From Carex sylvatica (taxonomy: Eukaryota > Streptophyta > Magnoliopsida > Poales > Cyperaceae), in assembly GCA_964058845.1 (NCBI GenBank), contig CAXKVR010000346.1:1-29756 (forward strand): 29,756 nucleotides of DNA, in the 5' to 3' direction. Positions 11,401 through 21,256 of this stretch are shown here, piece after piece. The notes under the pieces are model-generated. The model made no database searches. It saw nothing but the letters and a program-made list of their open reading frames with translations, and was not told where the DNA came from. The first letter of the stretch is position 1, and the number at the start of each line of letters is the position of its first letter. A program made the translations under genes and the position numbers.

Positions 11401-13349
11401 CTATCAAATAATTTGTTCTTTTCTAGGACAATCAGTTAGATACAAACCCATAGTTGTGCGAAACTCGCCGCCTCAGCCATAGCTTCAAAAGTGAGGAGGG
11501 CCCCGCCATCGTCAGAGACGTAACAAGCAAGTTTCTCGACCGGATAGTCTGCTGCCAAGATGGAGAGGATAGTATTGGCTGTGACAAGGACAGGTTCCTT
11601 TTCTGGATCTGCAGTCGAGACAAATATATCCAGCCCTGGCAAGTCAGACTTCCCGGTTGGGTTGTTTGGCCGTGGTGTCTCGAATTTTTCTTTCAAAACA
11701 GAAAGGTCGGTGGCACGATTAATAGGACAGAGCTTTGGAAGCTGATCTAGCAGCCAGGAGAAGGCAAACCATAACTCGCAAATGACTGACAAAAACCATA
11801 GCCATACCGCATCCTCGTTCACGTGCTTAATACGCCACATCAAGAAAAGGGCCAGGACAACTATACGAAGGAGCACCAACAACCTGCACAATTCAATTTG
11901 ATTCTTTCAGTGCTGAGAAACCCAGATTAATTAGATCAGAAGGGAAAAAAATATATATATATATATGTTTGTGTGTGTGTGTGTAGACCTGTATGGACTG
12001 ATGACTCCTGCCGGCACCTTTAGTTTTCGAGTGAGTGGCCTCCACGGCTTTGTGACGAGCTCCTTGGGCTGTCCGGGAATGTTATCGTTGTCATCGTCTC
12101 CGTCATCTGTCCAAATAGCATTTCCATACCCGTAAGTACCTTTGGTCTCAAAGAGCCACCTATTATGGTCGAATTCACCGCTCTGGTTCTGGTCTGACTG
12201 TTTCACTAGAGAAAGGCGTCTCTGAAGCTTGTCGGGACCCATTGAGGATGGCAGCGACAGGGCCTTGGCCTCGTTGCTAAAACTGATGACATCTTCCCAG
12301 GTCGTGTTCTTGTATGTCTCCTTGCAGCCCGGGCAGATTGCTCTGTCAGACTTCACTGAGTCGTTGAAGCAGTCAATGCATATCTTGAATTCACAGTCAC
12401 AAGGCAGAATGTCCTCGCCCCTGTTATTGCGCGGTACTTTCCCGTCGCATCCCTATTTGTGTTCAGCCAAGATTTAATATATGTTAAGAATTCGTTTGTT
12501 AATTACCCTTTAGATGAAGAATTAAGGCTTACAAATTAAGGACTGATGCATGTTAAAAATGGTTCTTGCCAAAGATTTTACTTTATTAGACTCATCTGGT
12601 TCGAAGAAAAAACATAAATTTAATTTGCATATTCTTGAATGAATTAGTTATGTTCTCAATATAAGACCCCATAATATATAATTATGTTATTGAAAGCTCC
12701 TCGATTTGTTGCCATCGTACTAATTAAGAAATTTTATATAGAAACGTGAAAGATGGTTTCTCTAATGAATGAAATTTAACAAATGATAGTCGGTCTATTG
12801 GGACAAATAAATTATTCCTTTTTTTTGTTTCTCTTCTATTAAGTATAATGTATATAGATTTTTATGCACTAAAATGCATCATGACTTTACGTGATTTTCA
12901 ATCAAAAGAAAAGAAAAATTATATCCATCAGGTGGGTATGTATGGTTACTAATTAATTAGGTTAGGAATCTAACCGGGAGCATGCAGGTTGAACGAGAAT
13001 TCGACATCTCCACATGACCGCCGTGTGACGGCGAATTGGGCATGACATGAGCTCTTGTTGCCGAGTTAAATCCACCCGTGAAAATAGAGCCTGTGTACTG
13101 ATCTTCCTGTTTATGATGGTCCATGTCATCATCGTGATCAGGCGTCATCGGGATGTGAACATGATAGTCCATATCCACGCTGCTTATCTCACTATCAAGG
13201 TCATCTCTCGAGTAGCTGATGAACCGGCCTGAGTCGGTTCGCCGGCCAAAAACCACCGTTGGTGGAGGAGGTGGTGGCACCAGGGGCGGCTTGCTTGCAT
13301 TTGATGGTATCCGGCTTGGTTGCTTCTTTAGTATCCCTTTTGAATTCAT
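8417..13349 (-). CDS. CSLD: Cellulose synthase-like D protein (CSLD1/CSLD4/CSLD6-like)
   Basis: A processive GT2 glycosyltransferase that makes cell-wall beta-glucan, acting in the Golgi or plasma membrane. CSLD proteins serve tip growth or cell-plate formation. Seven exons join in frame: 13349-12975, 12452-11989, 11883-11448, 11280-10900, 10574-10170, 10032-9644 and 9380-8417, giving 1137 aa. Visible order: a CSLD N-terminal extension with [20 protein letters not shown]; a RING-like zinc finger (C122, C127, C143, C145, C150, C153, C165, C168); [19 protein letters not shown]; two membrane segments; SDDGG (about 403-407); DCD (624-626); TED (836-838); QVLRW (876-880); then about six C-terminal membrane segments and the FTFP end. 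The catalytic D, DCD, TED, QxxRW set is complete, so the enzyme should be active. The phrase [12 protein letters not shown] followed by PPGAL favours the CSLD1/CSLD4 pollen-type clade over CSLD5, but the exact orthologue needs a tree. Confidence 0.96.
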
Positions 13350-13850
13350 GGTGCTCTCGTGTTCTTCTTCTTTAGTCTGTACTTGATTCCTACTTTCTAT
13401 CTTCTTCTTCTTCTTCTTTTTTTGTTGGAGAAAAAAAATGAGAGGTTTTGTTAGGAGGATAGTAGGTAAAAAACCAAGATATGGATTACAATGTACCTGT
13501 GCAAAAATGGAAAGAAATGAATGAGAATTCTCACCTATTGAGATCTTCCTAGGAAATTTGACTTGATGCTGGTTAGAAAATCAGATCATGGCCTGACATT
13601 GAGTTAGGCTGTGATCCAAACCCAGAAGAAATGCTGCCTAATTAATGCTTCCTTTTCATCTAAAATTTCTTTCTTATAAAACAAATCTCCACACTTGAAA
13701 ATTGAAATGGCATGCTCTTTTCAATGAACAACAGCTAAAAAAATGTAAAGAAATAAATGCACCTTCGACTTGCTCAGATTGTTAACAACCTTAGAGAAAC
13801 GAAGTTCAAATAAAGAATCTGACTTGTTATAAGGAGAGGAATGGAGAGAG

Positions 13851-13860
13851 TATATTTATA
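13851..13860 (-). promoter_or_regulatory. Probable TATA box of the CSLD gene
   Basis: On the minus strand this reads TATAAATATA, about 500 bp upstream of the CSLD start codon. It would place transcription start near 13820-13830, leaving a leader of roughly 475 nt (before any splicing) that includes a CTT-type run at about 13400-13421. Assigned by motif and position only. Confidence 0.5.
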
Positions 13861-13956
13861 TTATATTTATTTGAGGAGAAAACAGAGAAGGTTTTGTGCT
13901 CTGTTTCTGGGTTCTGGGTCAGCATGCAGGCGCGAGGGGAGAGAGGAGATGGGGGG

Positions 13957-13966
13957 GCCACGTGGC
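13957..13966. promoter_or_regulatory. Palindromic G-box GCCACGTGGC upstream of CSLD
   Basis: A perfect 10-bp palindrome with a CACGTG core sits about 100 bp upstream of the putative CSLD TATA box. G-boxes of this extended form bind bZIP and bHLH factors. The surrounding 60 bp is GC-rich compared with its neighbourhood. Confidence 0.6.
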
Positions 13967-14947
13967 AAATGAGTAGCTTATGTGGGACCCAGCTCGGTGT
14001 CAAAATGAATTGACACAGTTTTTTTTTTTTTTTTCCATTTGTGCCCCTGCATTTTATCTGGTATTAGTGCGTGTATTACCCTCGTCTATTAGAAATTAAA
14101 CTCGGTATAAATATGAAATAAATTATGCAAAACTAAGTAACTAACAGTAAGAAAAGAAAAGAAAAGGTGAGCAGCGCACGTTCTCTGTTGAACAACATTT
14201 TCAACTGACCCAATCACGAAAAGTCCACTTATACCAATCGTCGACATTAATTTTGATAATAATTTTCCATTTTATTTTTATTTATTTATTAAGTATTTAA
14301 GTTGCACTGCACTCTGCACATATGTTTTATTTTTATTTTTATTCACTTTATCGGTAGCACGATTCTTTCAGAGCTCAGAATTCAAGCTAATTAAGTTTAC
14401 AACTCCATTTGTGACCCTCTTTTGAAAATCCAAGCGCAATTGTTAACTTGTGTGTCAATGCTGGTTTCTCAAATTCGATTATTTTTGTTTTCTTTGATGA
14501 AAATGTCTGATCTGGATCTAAGAGGAATGTTTGAATTGGTCTCTCGAATCATTCTCGTAACTAAATTGTTTTTTTAAGAATACATGGACAACCACTTAGC
14601 TCCCACAAAATAATTCTTTTTACTTGTATCATTTACTTTACAGGTCAAATATATATATTATATGTGTGCTAGGAGAACAATGTTACAAGTTAATAAAATA
14701 TATATAAAAATTTGGTCAGTTGATGAAGCATTTTATGTATTATTATTTTTATTGGTTAGTATAATTCATATTCAGATGTTCAAACTTGTAAAAAATTTAT
14801 TGCCAAATTAAGCATTTTAATATGAGAAGTATATATGTTATACATACATAATAGACAGTTATCACTCCTTTTTATTGCCAAATTTGCAATTGGTGTTGGT
14901 TACTTTTGTACATGCATGTATTCCTATGCTATGCACCACACATTTTG

Positions 14948-14948
<1 letters not shown>

Positions 14949-14977
<29 letters not shown>
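14949..14977. repeat. (TA)n microsatellite
   Basis: An uninterrupted TA run of about 29 bp in intergenic DNA. Confidence 0.95.
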
Positions 14978-14980
<3 letters not shown>

Positions 14981-15138
14981 TTAACGGTAATTAATTTAAC
15001 CATATTTGGTATTCGGCATTTCGGCTAATTAGAAAATAGTACTGCATGCAACATGCGTTGCACAACTAAGTAGATAAAGGTTTTGTTTTGGCTAGCTCTA
15101 TCTTTGTCAATGAAATCATTAATTGATTTCAACTACTT

Positions 15139-15161
15139 TATATATATATATATATATATAT
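15139..15161. repeat. (TA)n microsatellite
   Basis: A TA run of about 22 bp followed by a short T tract, in intergenic DNA. Confidence 0.9.
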
Positions 15162-15790
15162 TTTTAACTTGGTATCTGGTCGTGATGTTTTCATGACCAC
15201 CTGATTGAAGGCACTATATATTTTGTAAGGAAGGAGCATACATGAACTGTCAGATAATCAGCGGGTTCGTATCTTTAATTTGTTGCTTAATTAATTTGGC
15301 TTTATTCTACATTCCAGATGATCAAAACACATCGTACCCGTGAACAACTGCATTGAACTAAAATCACAAGTGTTTAATTTGGTTTAAGAAATTAATTAAG
15401 GTGTATTCCAGTTTGGAAAATTTGAATAACGAGTGTAAGAGTTCAATACATGATAAAATGCATTTCGATCAATTTGGAAAACATAAAATAAACAAGGCAA
15501 ATGTTGGAGTTGGTTCATTTCCTAATGGGCCTCTTTCTTCGGTATTACACTTGACAAGCACTAGTGGCTCTTCAGCTGGATTTAAAAATTTTAATTACTC
15601 TTTTGTTCAAATAAGAATATAAGATTTTTATAAACAAGTGAGACACGCATTTAGGAAGTAACTATATACAAATATGACAGTAACGCACGTAATCACTCAT
15701 TACGCGTGAAGCCACATACTAATCTCTTACATATAATGCTATCAAATAAACGACCTAGTCAATACTTAAGTTTAGATAACACACACAAGT

Positions 15791-17617
15791 TTAGATAAAA
15801 TCATCTTTATGATGCATCATTCCCTGATCAGCTTCATCCCTCTGAGTTCTCACCACCCCTGCCGTTCTACTTAGGATTTCATGTGGCAACTCTAGTTCAA
15901 CCACGACTGGTATTGTAGCTGGTTCAGCTTCTGCTTCGTGGACCATCTGTGGCTTCTTCAGTTCTTCATATTTCGAGATAATCTTTTGTACCTCCTCGTT
16001 TAAGTTTAAGGCCTCCAATAGAAACTCATCACTGCTGCCTGATAACTCAATTATTTTTTGAATTGTATGTTGGCTTTCATGACACTGTGCCACTAATGTG
16101 CTTGTTAGGTCATCCTGTGTGAAGCATAGATAATGGAAGGATTATTGGTTGAGTATCGTTCCACGCACAAAATCTCAATTAAACATACAAGATCAAAGAA
16201 AAGCCCAAAAGATTCATACACAATGTGATTTTGGTATTTTAAGTGCCACAACTGTGAATATATGTAACAGGTACTACTGTACTGTCATTTTTGTACTTTT
16301 GGTGAAAAATTGATATATAATCTTTGATACCTGCAGAAATACGAGTAAAAATCTTAGACAATATTAAACAAAAAGATAGATAACAAAATACAAACCTCTA
16401 GTACATCTGTCTGAGGGGAAGAAGATAGCACGGTGGAAAGAAGCTCAATGGTGTTGTGGGCTACAGAGAACTCTTCCTTGGTTTGCTTGGCAGTAAAACT
16501 ATAGACAGGTGGTGCTTCATGACTTGTTGCATAAGATGCATCACCATAAAATGTCTCTTCTGGGACAGTATTGGAAGGTGTCAATACTGGAGCCAGACTC
16601 TCATCGTCTCTTCCCGGGAATTGAATTCCTCTTGATTTTAAGCTCTAAGAAAATATGACCAAGGAAAGCATGTCAGCATGTACAGTTACTGTGATTATGT
16701 GAATTCTAAAGACATTTATAATCACCTGTAAGTTCTCAAAATATTTTTGAATCAAGGATTCATTTCAGATAAAATGAAAAAAGGTTTAACAATGCATTCT
16801 GGTACAAACCTGGCTGGTACAGGACCAAACTGCAAGGATTTCAATTTTAAACAATTGTTTCAGTGCAATTTCTTCACACAGAACATGAGGACCACACTAA
16901 AACGAAGTCACCTTTATGCAATTAATCACTATAAAAGAATGTGTACTGGTAAACCACCATATCTACTGCTACTGGATAAAGTCAGTAATTTTACCGTCAG
17001 CATTGAAATAAGTAATCATTGATATGGAGTAAAAAGTGACTTTGTTATAATACAAATAAAAAATAAATGATCGAAAGATATCAGAATCAGTATGGTACCA
17101 TGTATGTCACCTCATACACTGGCAGGTAGCACAACTCCCTGGACTCGCCCCATGCCTCAATGAGAACCAAAACCTTGTTCCTCACACTAACAGCAGTTTC
17201 CGGGTCATCAACGATCCGCACCATCTCATCCAGTACGCCCTCAGCAGCAACATCAGCAAAACCCCTTTGACAGTTCTTCACGCATGCCTCAAGCAGCACC
17301 AGCGCCAGATACTGCACCCTAGGCTGTTGCTTCATCATAATCCTCTTCTTAATCGCGCAAATTATTTGGACTCCACTGATGAGGCCAGAATTGATTCGGT
17401 CACAGATCTCAAGGTTCGCCGACCAATCAGGGCTGTCGTAGTTGTCTGATGTGGCGTTTTCGACTATCTGGTCTGCTTCATTTGGACCTTGCAAGAACTC
17501 GCGCATTTTGACACCCATGGAAGAAACACTTGTGGAGACCTTGCGGCCCACCTCGGCCCCACTTATTTTTAGGCGTTGCCCCAAGGCTGTTACTTTATCT
17601 GCTATGCCGGTACTCAT
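15791..17617 (-). CDS. TOL: TOM1-like (TOL) protein with VHS and GAT domains
   Basis: TOL proteins bind ubiquitinated membrane cargo and hand it to the ESCRT machinery for vacuolar sorting; they act as the plant ESCRT-0 substitute. Three exons join in frame: 17617-17099, 16644-16396 and 16114-15791, giving 363 aa. The first donor follows the codons for VYEVTYM, which matches the family's VYEETYK and leads straight into SLKSRGIQFPGRDDESLAP. The VHS domain spans about residues 52-173 (KKRIMMKQQPRVQYLALVLL, LVLIEAWGES). The GAT domain spans about 223-310 (FTAKQTKEEFSVAHNTIELL, then LNLNEEVQKIISKYEELKKP). The protein ends HHKDDFI, comparable to the KDDLI-type end of Arabidopsis homologues, but the acidic block usually found before it (of the type DDMMDDLDEMIFGKK) is absent. 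Which TOL paralogue this is remains open. The longest intron, 16645-17098, holds no recognised feature. Confidence 0.92.
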
Positions 17618-17860
17618 TGTATGTCAATTTTGGAAAGAGCTTTGTCTTTTTCTTTTTCTTTTCCTGTTGAATTGCAAAAAAAGGGTATAATCACGAGGAC
17701 AAAAATAGATATGAAATAGTTTTTGTAATATATAATAAAGCATATTAAGTTGTTTGAAACTGGGCAACTAATTATACTCTGGTAATCTGGTTAAAGAGTG
17801 GGGGAAAAGTTTGAAATTAGTTGTCCTACACAAAACCGAATTTTGTAGGCGAACAACACC

Positions 17861-17885
17861 TCTCCTCTCCTCTCCTCTCCTCTCC
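17861..17885. repeat. (TCTCC)5 pentanucleotide repeat
   Basis: Five copies of TCTCC (GGAGA on the TOL sense strand), about 245 bp upstream of the TOL start codon. Confidence 0.9.
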
Positions 17886-18194
17886 TTTTAGGTGCAAAAA
17901 GAATACATGATATACTGCTGAATCCATCAACGGAGTATTATATTATAATCAAATTTGCAAAAAGTACAAGGAGACTGATTGGGGGAAGAAAACCAAGGGA
18001 AATTTGCATGTCTATTAGGCCAACCTAGGCTAGCAAGCGAAATAGTTGATCAGACAAACCAAGTATGGAGAGCGTGATGACGACGGTTCTTATAAAGCTA
18101 AAATAAGAGAGAGAAAAATTGAAAAGAGGAAAGGCACCTAGCTAGGGTTTGGTTTGGTGAATCGATTCTCCAAAACCAAAAGAGATATCTCGCT

Positions 18195-18224
18195 CGCGCT
18201 CTCTCTCTCTCTCGCTCTCTCTCC
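18195..18224. repeat. CT microsatellite in the TOL upstream region
   Basis: A CT run broken once by CG, reading as GA repeats on the TOL sense strand. GA runs near plant promoters can be bound by BPC/GAGA-type factors. Confidence 0.85.
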
Positions 18225-18290
18225 AGTCCACCTTCACGAATGACGGGGCGTGGCGTGTTTCTTTCTATAAGTACGCGCCGTCAGACCTTT

Positions 18291-18315
18291 GCTTTGCTTT
18301 GCTTTGCTTTGCTTT
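18291..18315. repeat. (GCTTT)5 pentanucleotide repeat
   Basis: Five perfect copies of GCTTT flanked by partial copies, next to a short GC-rich patch (GTACGCGCCGTC near 18271). Confidence 0.9.
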
Positions 18316-19324
18316 GACCACATCCTCTCCACTTTTAACCAACATATTTCTTATTATATGCACATCTCAACCGTTTGATCTAAAATAGACGATCCACAAA
18401 TTTCTTATACAAGGAAAGATTTCCTTAAAATTTAGTGTTTCTCTATTTATACCAATTAACAATGTGAATGTTTTTTTTTTTTTTTTTTAATTCGTACCAA
18501 CTACTAACTAATGCGAAAGCGTAATAACGACAAAAATAAAAATGATTGATGTAGCAAATAGACAAATTCAAATGATTTGTTTTCTTTTTCTTCAAGTATG
18601 GTTTGGTTACCTTAAATTTAAATATGTAATTTTTCACATTATAAGTAGTCAACCATTTTGATATGAATGGTGCTATTTTAAGAGCAACAATTAAATTATC
18701 AAACCCTCTCTGTTTTTCTTATCTCGGCGCCATTGATGCACGTCTAATAATGAATGTTTAAAATAATATAAACATTGCAATTAAATATTTTAAAAGTATC
18801 TGTGTCATAATTATTATTGAAAGTAAATATGGTATTTTTTTAAGGCCAATTTTTTTATTTATAGTTATTAGAATAATTAGATAGTTGAATGTAATCAAAG
18901 TATTCAATGAATTATTTGAATCAAAAGAGTTATTATCTGTATTCCAGATGTGTCTACCCTTCTCTGTAGAAGTGTTTATATTTGATGTTAGTTAAGAGTA
19001 TTTATAACTTATGTGATTAGAACTAACAATTCTAAAAAGTTATATTTACTTATTAAACGAAGTCTTTAACTTGAATTTTGTTAGTATCATTAAAAATAAT
19101 GATAAACACTTTGTATACTAAATAGAAATATTTACAATTTTTGATATAACTAGCTTCTTTTTTCTAGCCTACCCACTAGTCAATTTTTTGTTCATTACCA
19201 TGTGGTCAACACTTTTTTTTAGTTTTGTCTTAAGGAGCCTGATAATTGTACCTCAAACAAAATCTCCAAGTACGTCCTTCAAGTAGTTTAACAAAAAAAA
19301 CTTTCAATGTTATCTAACTTTCAT

Positions 19325-19698
19325 GAAGAGAGTTCAAATGCCTCCATTTTTTAAAAATTTAAAAGTTAAGAGTTAAAATAAAACCGTTGGATATGATCTA
19401 CATCATTTTATCTATACACGTGTAAAAAATTATGACATTTCAATTTTGTTTTGATTGTCATCAAGAGCTTGTAAAAAACGCAGTAATGTGAATGATTTCT
19501 AGACATCGATTTTTGAACCTATTGATTCACATAAAAATAAAATTGAAATGTGATAATTTTTTATAAGCTCACAGAGAAAACAACATAGATCACATCTAAC
19601 GTTTTATTTTTACTTTTAAATTTTAAATTTTGAGTTATTAAAGTTTTAAGAGATGGAGACATGATGGAGGCACAAAAATTGGAGGCATTTGAATCCTC
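19325..19698. mobile_element. 374-bp MITE nested in the left arm of the larger element, with 9-bp target duplication
   Basis: The ends form inverted repeats: left GAGAGTTCAAATGCCTCCA, right (reverse complement) GAGGATTCAAATGCCTCCA. Homology continues inward through TGTAAAAAATTATGACATTT and its counterpart TATAAAAAATTATCACATTT, so nearly the whole element folds back on itself. It is flanked by AACTTTCAT (19316-19324) and AACTTTAAT (19699-19707), an 8-of-9 match. The uninterrupted right arm of the host element reads AACTTTTAT at the same place. A 9-bp duplication suggests a Mutator-type non-autonomous element. No coding sequence is present. Confidence 0.85.
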
Positions 19699-20039
19699 AA
19701 CTTTAATTTTCAGCGCTAATATCCAAAAATTTAAAGCTCTGTTTATAATATTTTACAATGCTATTCGCAAGCATTTAAACCTCCATACAAAAGCATTAAA
19801 ATTCTAAATCTGTATAATTTTAACTCCTAACTACTTTTTTTTTAAGTCAAAAACGGAAAGATTCCTTTCACCCATTTTTTTTATTTTTTTCTGATCATTC
19901 TCATCCATTTTCTCGACAATCCGTGATGAATTTTGCGAATCTAAAAATATGAACGTTTTTACCTGATATTCTCTTCCAAATGAGATCCATGAAAAATAAC
20001 TTTCGAGTTATATTTGTGTCGTAATTTTTTTTTTACCAC

Positions 20040-20345
20040 TTTAAATCTCTGTGATTTTTTTTATTTTTTTATTTTGCTTCAAAATAATTTAAACCTCTGT
20101 TTACAAACATATAAACCTTATTAATAACACTTTAAATCTCTAGAATAAAACATATAAACCTCATATACAAAGAATTTAAATCTCAACAATAACACTTCAA
20201 AGTATATAAACCCCAACAATAACACTGCATTTACAAAGCTCATTTACAAAGCATATAAACATCATGTACAAAGCCTTGAAAATTTTAATGGTTGTAGACT
20301 GAAATTTAAAAACTTGAAAATTAAAAGTGCTTATGAGTTTTACTT
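20040..20345. repeat. Degenerate short repeats in the centre of the foldback element
   Basis: Irregular repeats of the type ACATATAAACCTC, ACAAAGAATTTAAATCTC and AACAATAACACT recur with about 20-50 bp spacing between the two arms. A similar phrase (AAGCATTTAAACCTC) occurs inside the left arm at about 19768, so the repeats probably belong to the element. Confidence 0.6.
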
Positions 20346-20744
20346 TAAAAAAAACAAATGACTTTAAAATTACTCAAAAGTATTTATTTATGGATCTTAT
20401 TTGAAAGATAAAATCGAATAGAAAACGTTCGTATTTTTATATTCATAAAATTCATCACAGATAATCGAGAAAATAAATTATAATTATCAAAGAAAAAAAT
20501 AAAAAATAGTAGGTAAAAAGAATCTTTCCTATTTTGACTTGAAGACAAAAGTAGTTGAGAGTTAAAACTATATAGAAATGTTTTCAGACAAATATTTATA
20601 TGCTTGCCAGTAACATTTTAAAATGTTATAAACATAGCTTTAAATATTTGGATATTAGCGCTGAAAATAAAAGTTAGACAATATTGAAAGGTTTTCTGTT
20701 AAACTGCTTGAAGAATGCGCTCGGATATGATGGCTCGGGGTACC

Positions 20745-21256
20745 AGGACATTTCTTCTCTTTTTTTGAAATGCAAGAATTTCAGATTAATCGCGTATTAG
20801 ATATAGAATAATTACTTTACAGGTTAAGTATAACCAATTAATATCTTGAAATTTAGATTGATCTTAATAAGAATAAGGCAATTCCAACATCACTCAATAT
20901 GAACGCCTCAATATATTTTTCTGGTCAAGTGGATATTTTTAATGTATATTATTATTCGCCCTTTTAGTTTTTGGTAATAATAGAAAATCTTCAGGTATAT
21001 AATTTTGTAGTAAAGAAAAATTATAAGAGTAAATAAATAAAGACAGACAATGAATCGAGTAACTTGTAAAAGACAATAATATATAAGACAAGGAATAGTG
21101 CGATGATAAGAGTGGATAGAAATATATTGACAATATCGTTTGGATGGTAGAAATAGTATTTGATAAACCCTTGCGTAGTAAATGAGAAGGAGAAAAAGAG
21201 AAGGGTGATAGTAAAAAGTAAAAAGTAAAAAGTAAAAAGTAAATGAGATTTGGAGA
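20745..21256. other. Region between the foldback element and the methyltransferase gene
   Basis: AT-rich DNA that should include the 3' UTR of the methyltransferase gene. The only clear structure is a heptanucleotide repeat, GTAAAAA, at about 21211-21243 just downstream of the stop codon. Confidence 0.6.
21211..21243. repeat. (GTAAAAA)n heptanucleotide repeat
   Basis: Four full copies of GTAAAAA plus a partial copy, lying 14 bp past the methyltransferase stop codon and so probably in its 3' UTR. Confidence 0.9.

Larger units (their letters stand above)
13967..15790. other. Intergenic region between the CSLD promoter and the TOL 3' end
   Basis: Very AT-rich DNA with a T run at about 14019-14034, a TA run at 14949-14977 and another at 15139-15161. 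The only sizeable frame, at 15401-15622, has no recognisable domain. Nothing gene-like is supported here apart from distal CSLD promoter sequence and the TOL 3' UTR. Confidence 0.6.
17618..19247. other. TOL upstream region and intergenic DNA
   Basis: The first 700 bp are the probable leader and promoter of the TOL gene and hold three different pyrimidine-rich simple repeats, listed separately. From about 18320 the DNA is AT-rich and includes a T run of about 18 bp at 18471-18488. No coding sequence was recognised. Confidence 0.6.
19248..20744. mobile_element. Long inverted-repeat (foldback/MITE-like) transposable element, non-autonomous
   Basis: The two ends are diverged inverted repeats of about 400 bp. 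Shared landmarks (left arm; reverse complement of right arm) are TTCAAGTAGTTTAAC (19279) and TTCAAGCAGTTTAAC; TTTTCAGCGCTAATATCCAA (19707) in both; GTGATGAATTTT (19923) in both; GAACGTTTT (19951) in both. The termini read TTGTACCTCAAAC on the left and TGGTACCCCGAGC on the right. The centre, about 20040-20345, holds loose AT-rich repeats around ATATAAACCTC and ACAAAGCAT. No transposase frame is present, so it would need one supplied in trans. I could not find a convincing target-site duplication for the outer element, so the outer borders are approximate. Confidence 0.85.

Noticed and set aside
15401..15622. 73-codon plus-strand frame in the CSLD-TOL gap
   Set aside because: No recognisable domain, no clear promoter, and the length is unremarkable for this composition.
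16726..16734. A 9-nt microexon (AACTTACAG, minus strand) between TOL exons 1 and 2
   Set aside because: It would keep the frame, but placing the exon 1 donor at 17098-17097 gives VYEVTYM followed directly by SLKSRGIQ, which matches the family better and needs no microexon.
19241..20753. A target-site duplication for the outer foldback element
   Set aside because: Flanks GCCTGATAA and GGACATTTC do not match; the borders may be slightly off or the duplication has decayed, so none is claimed.
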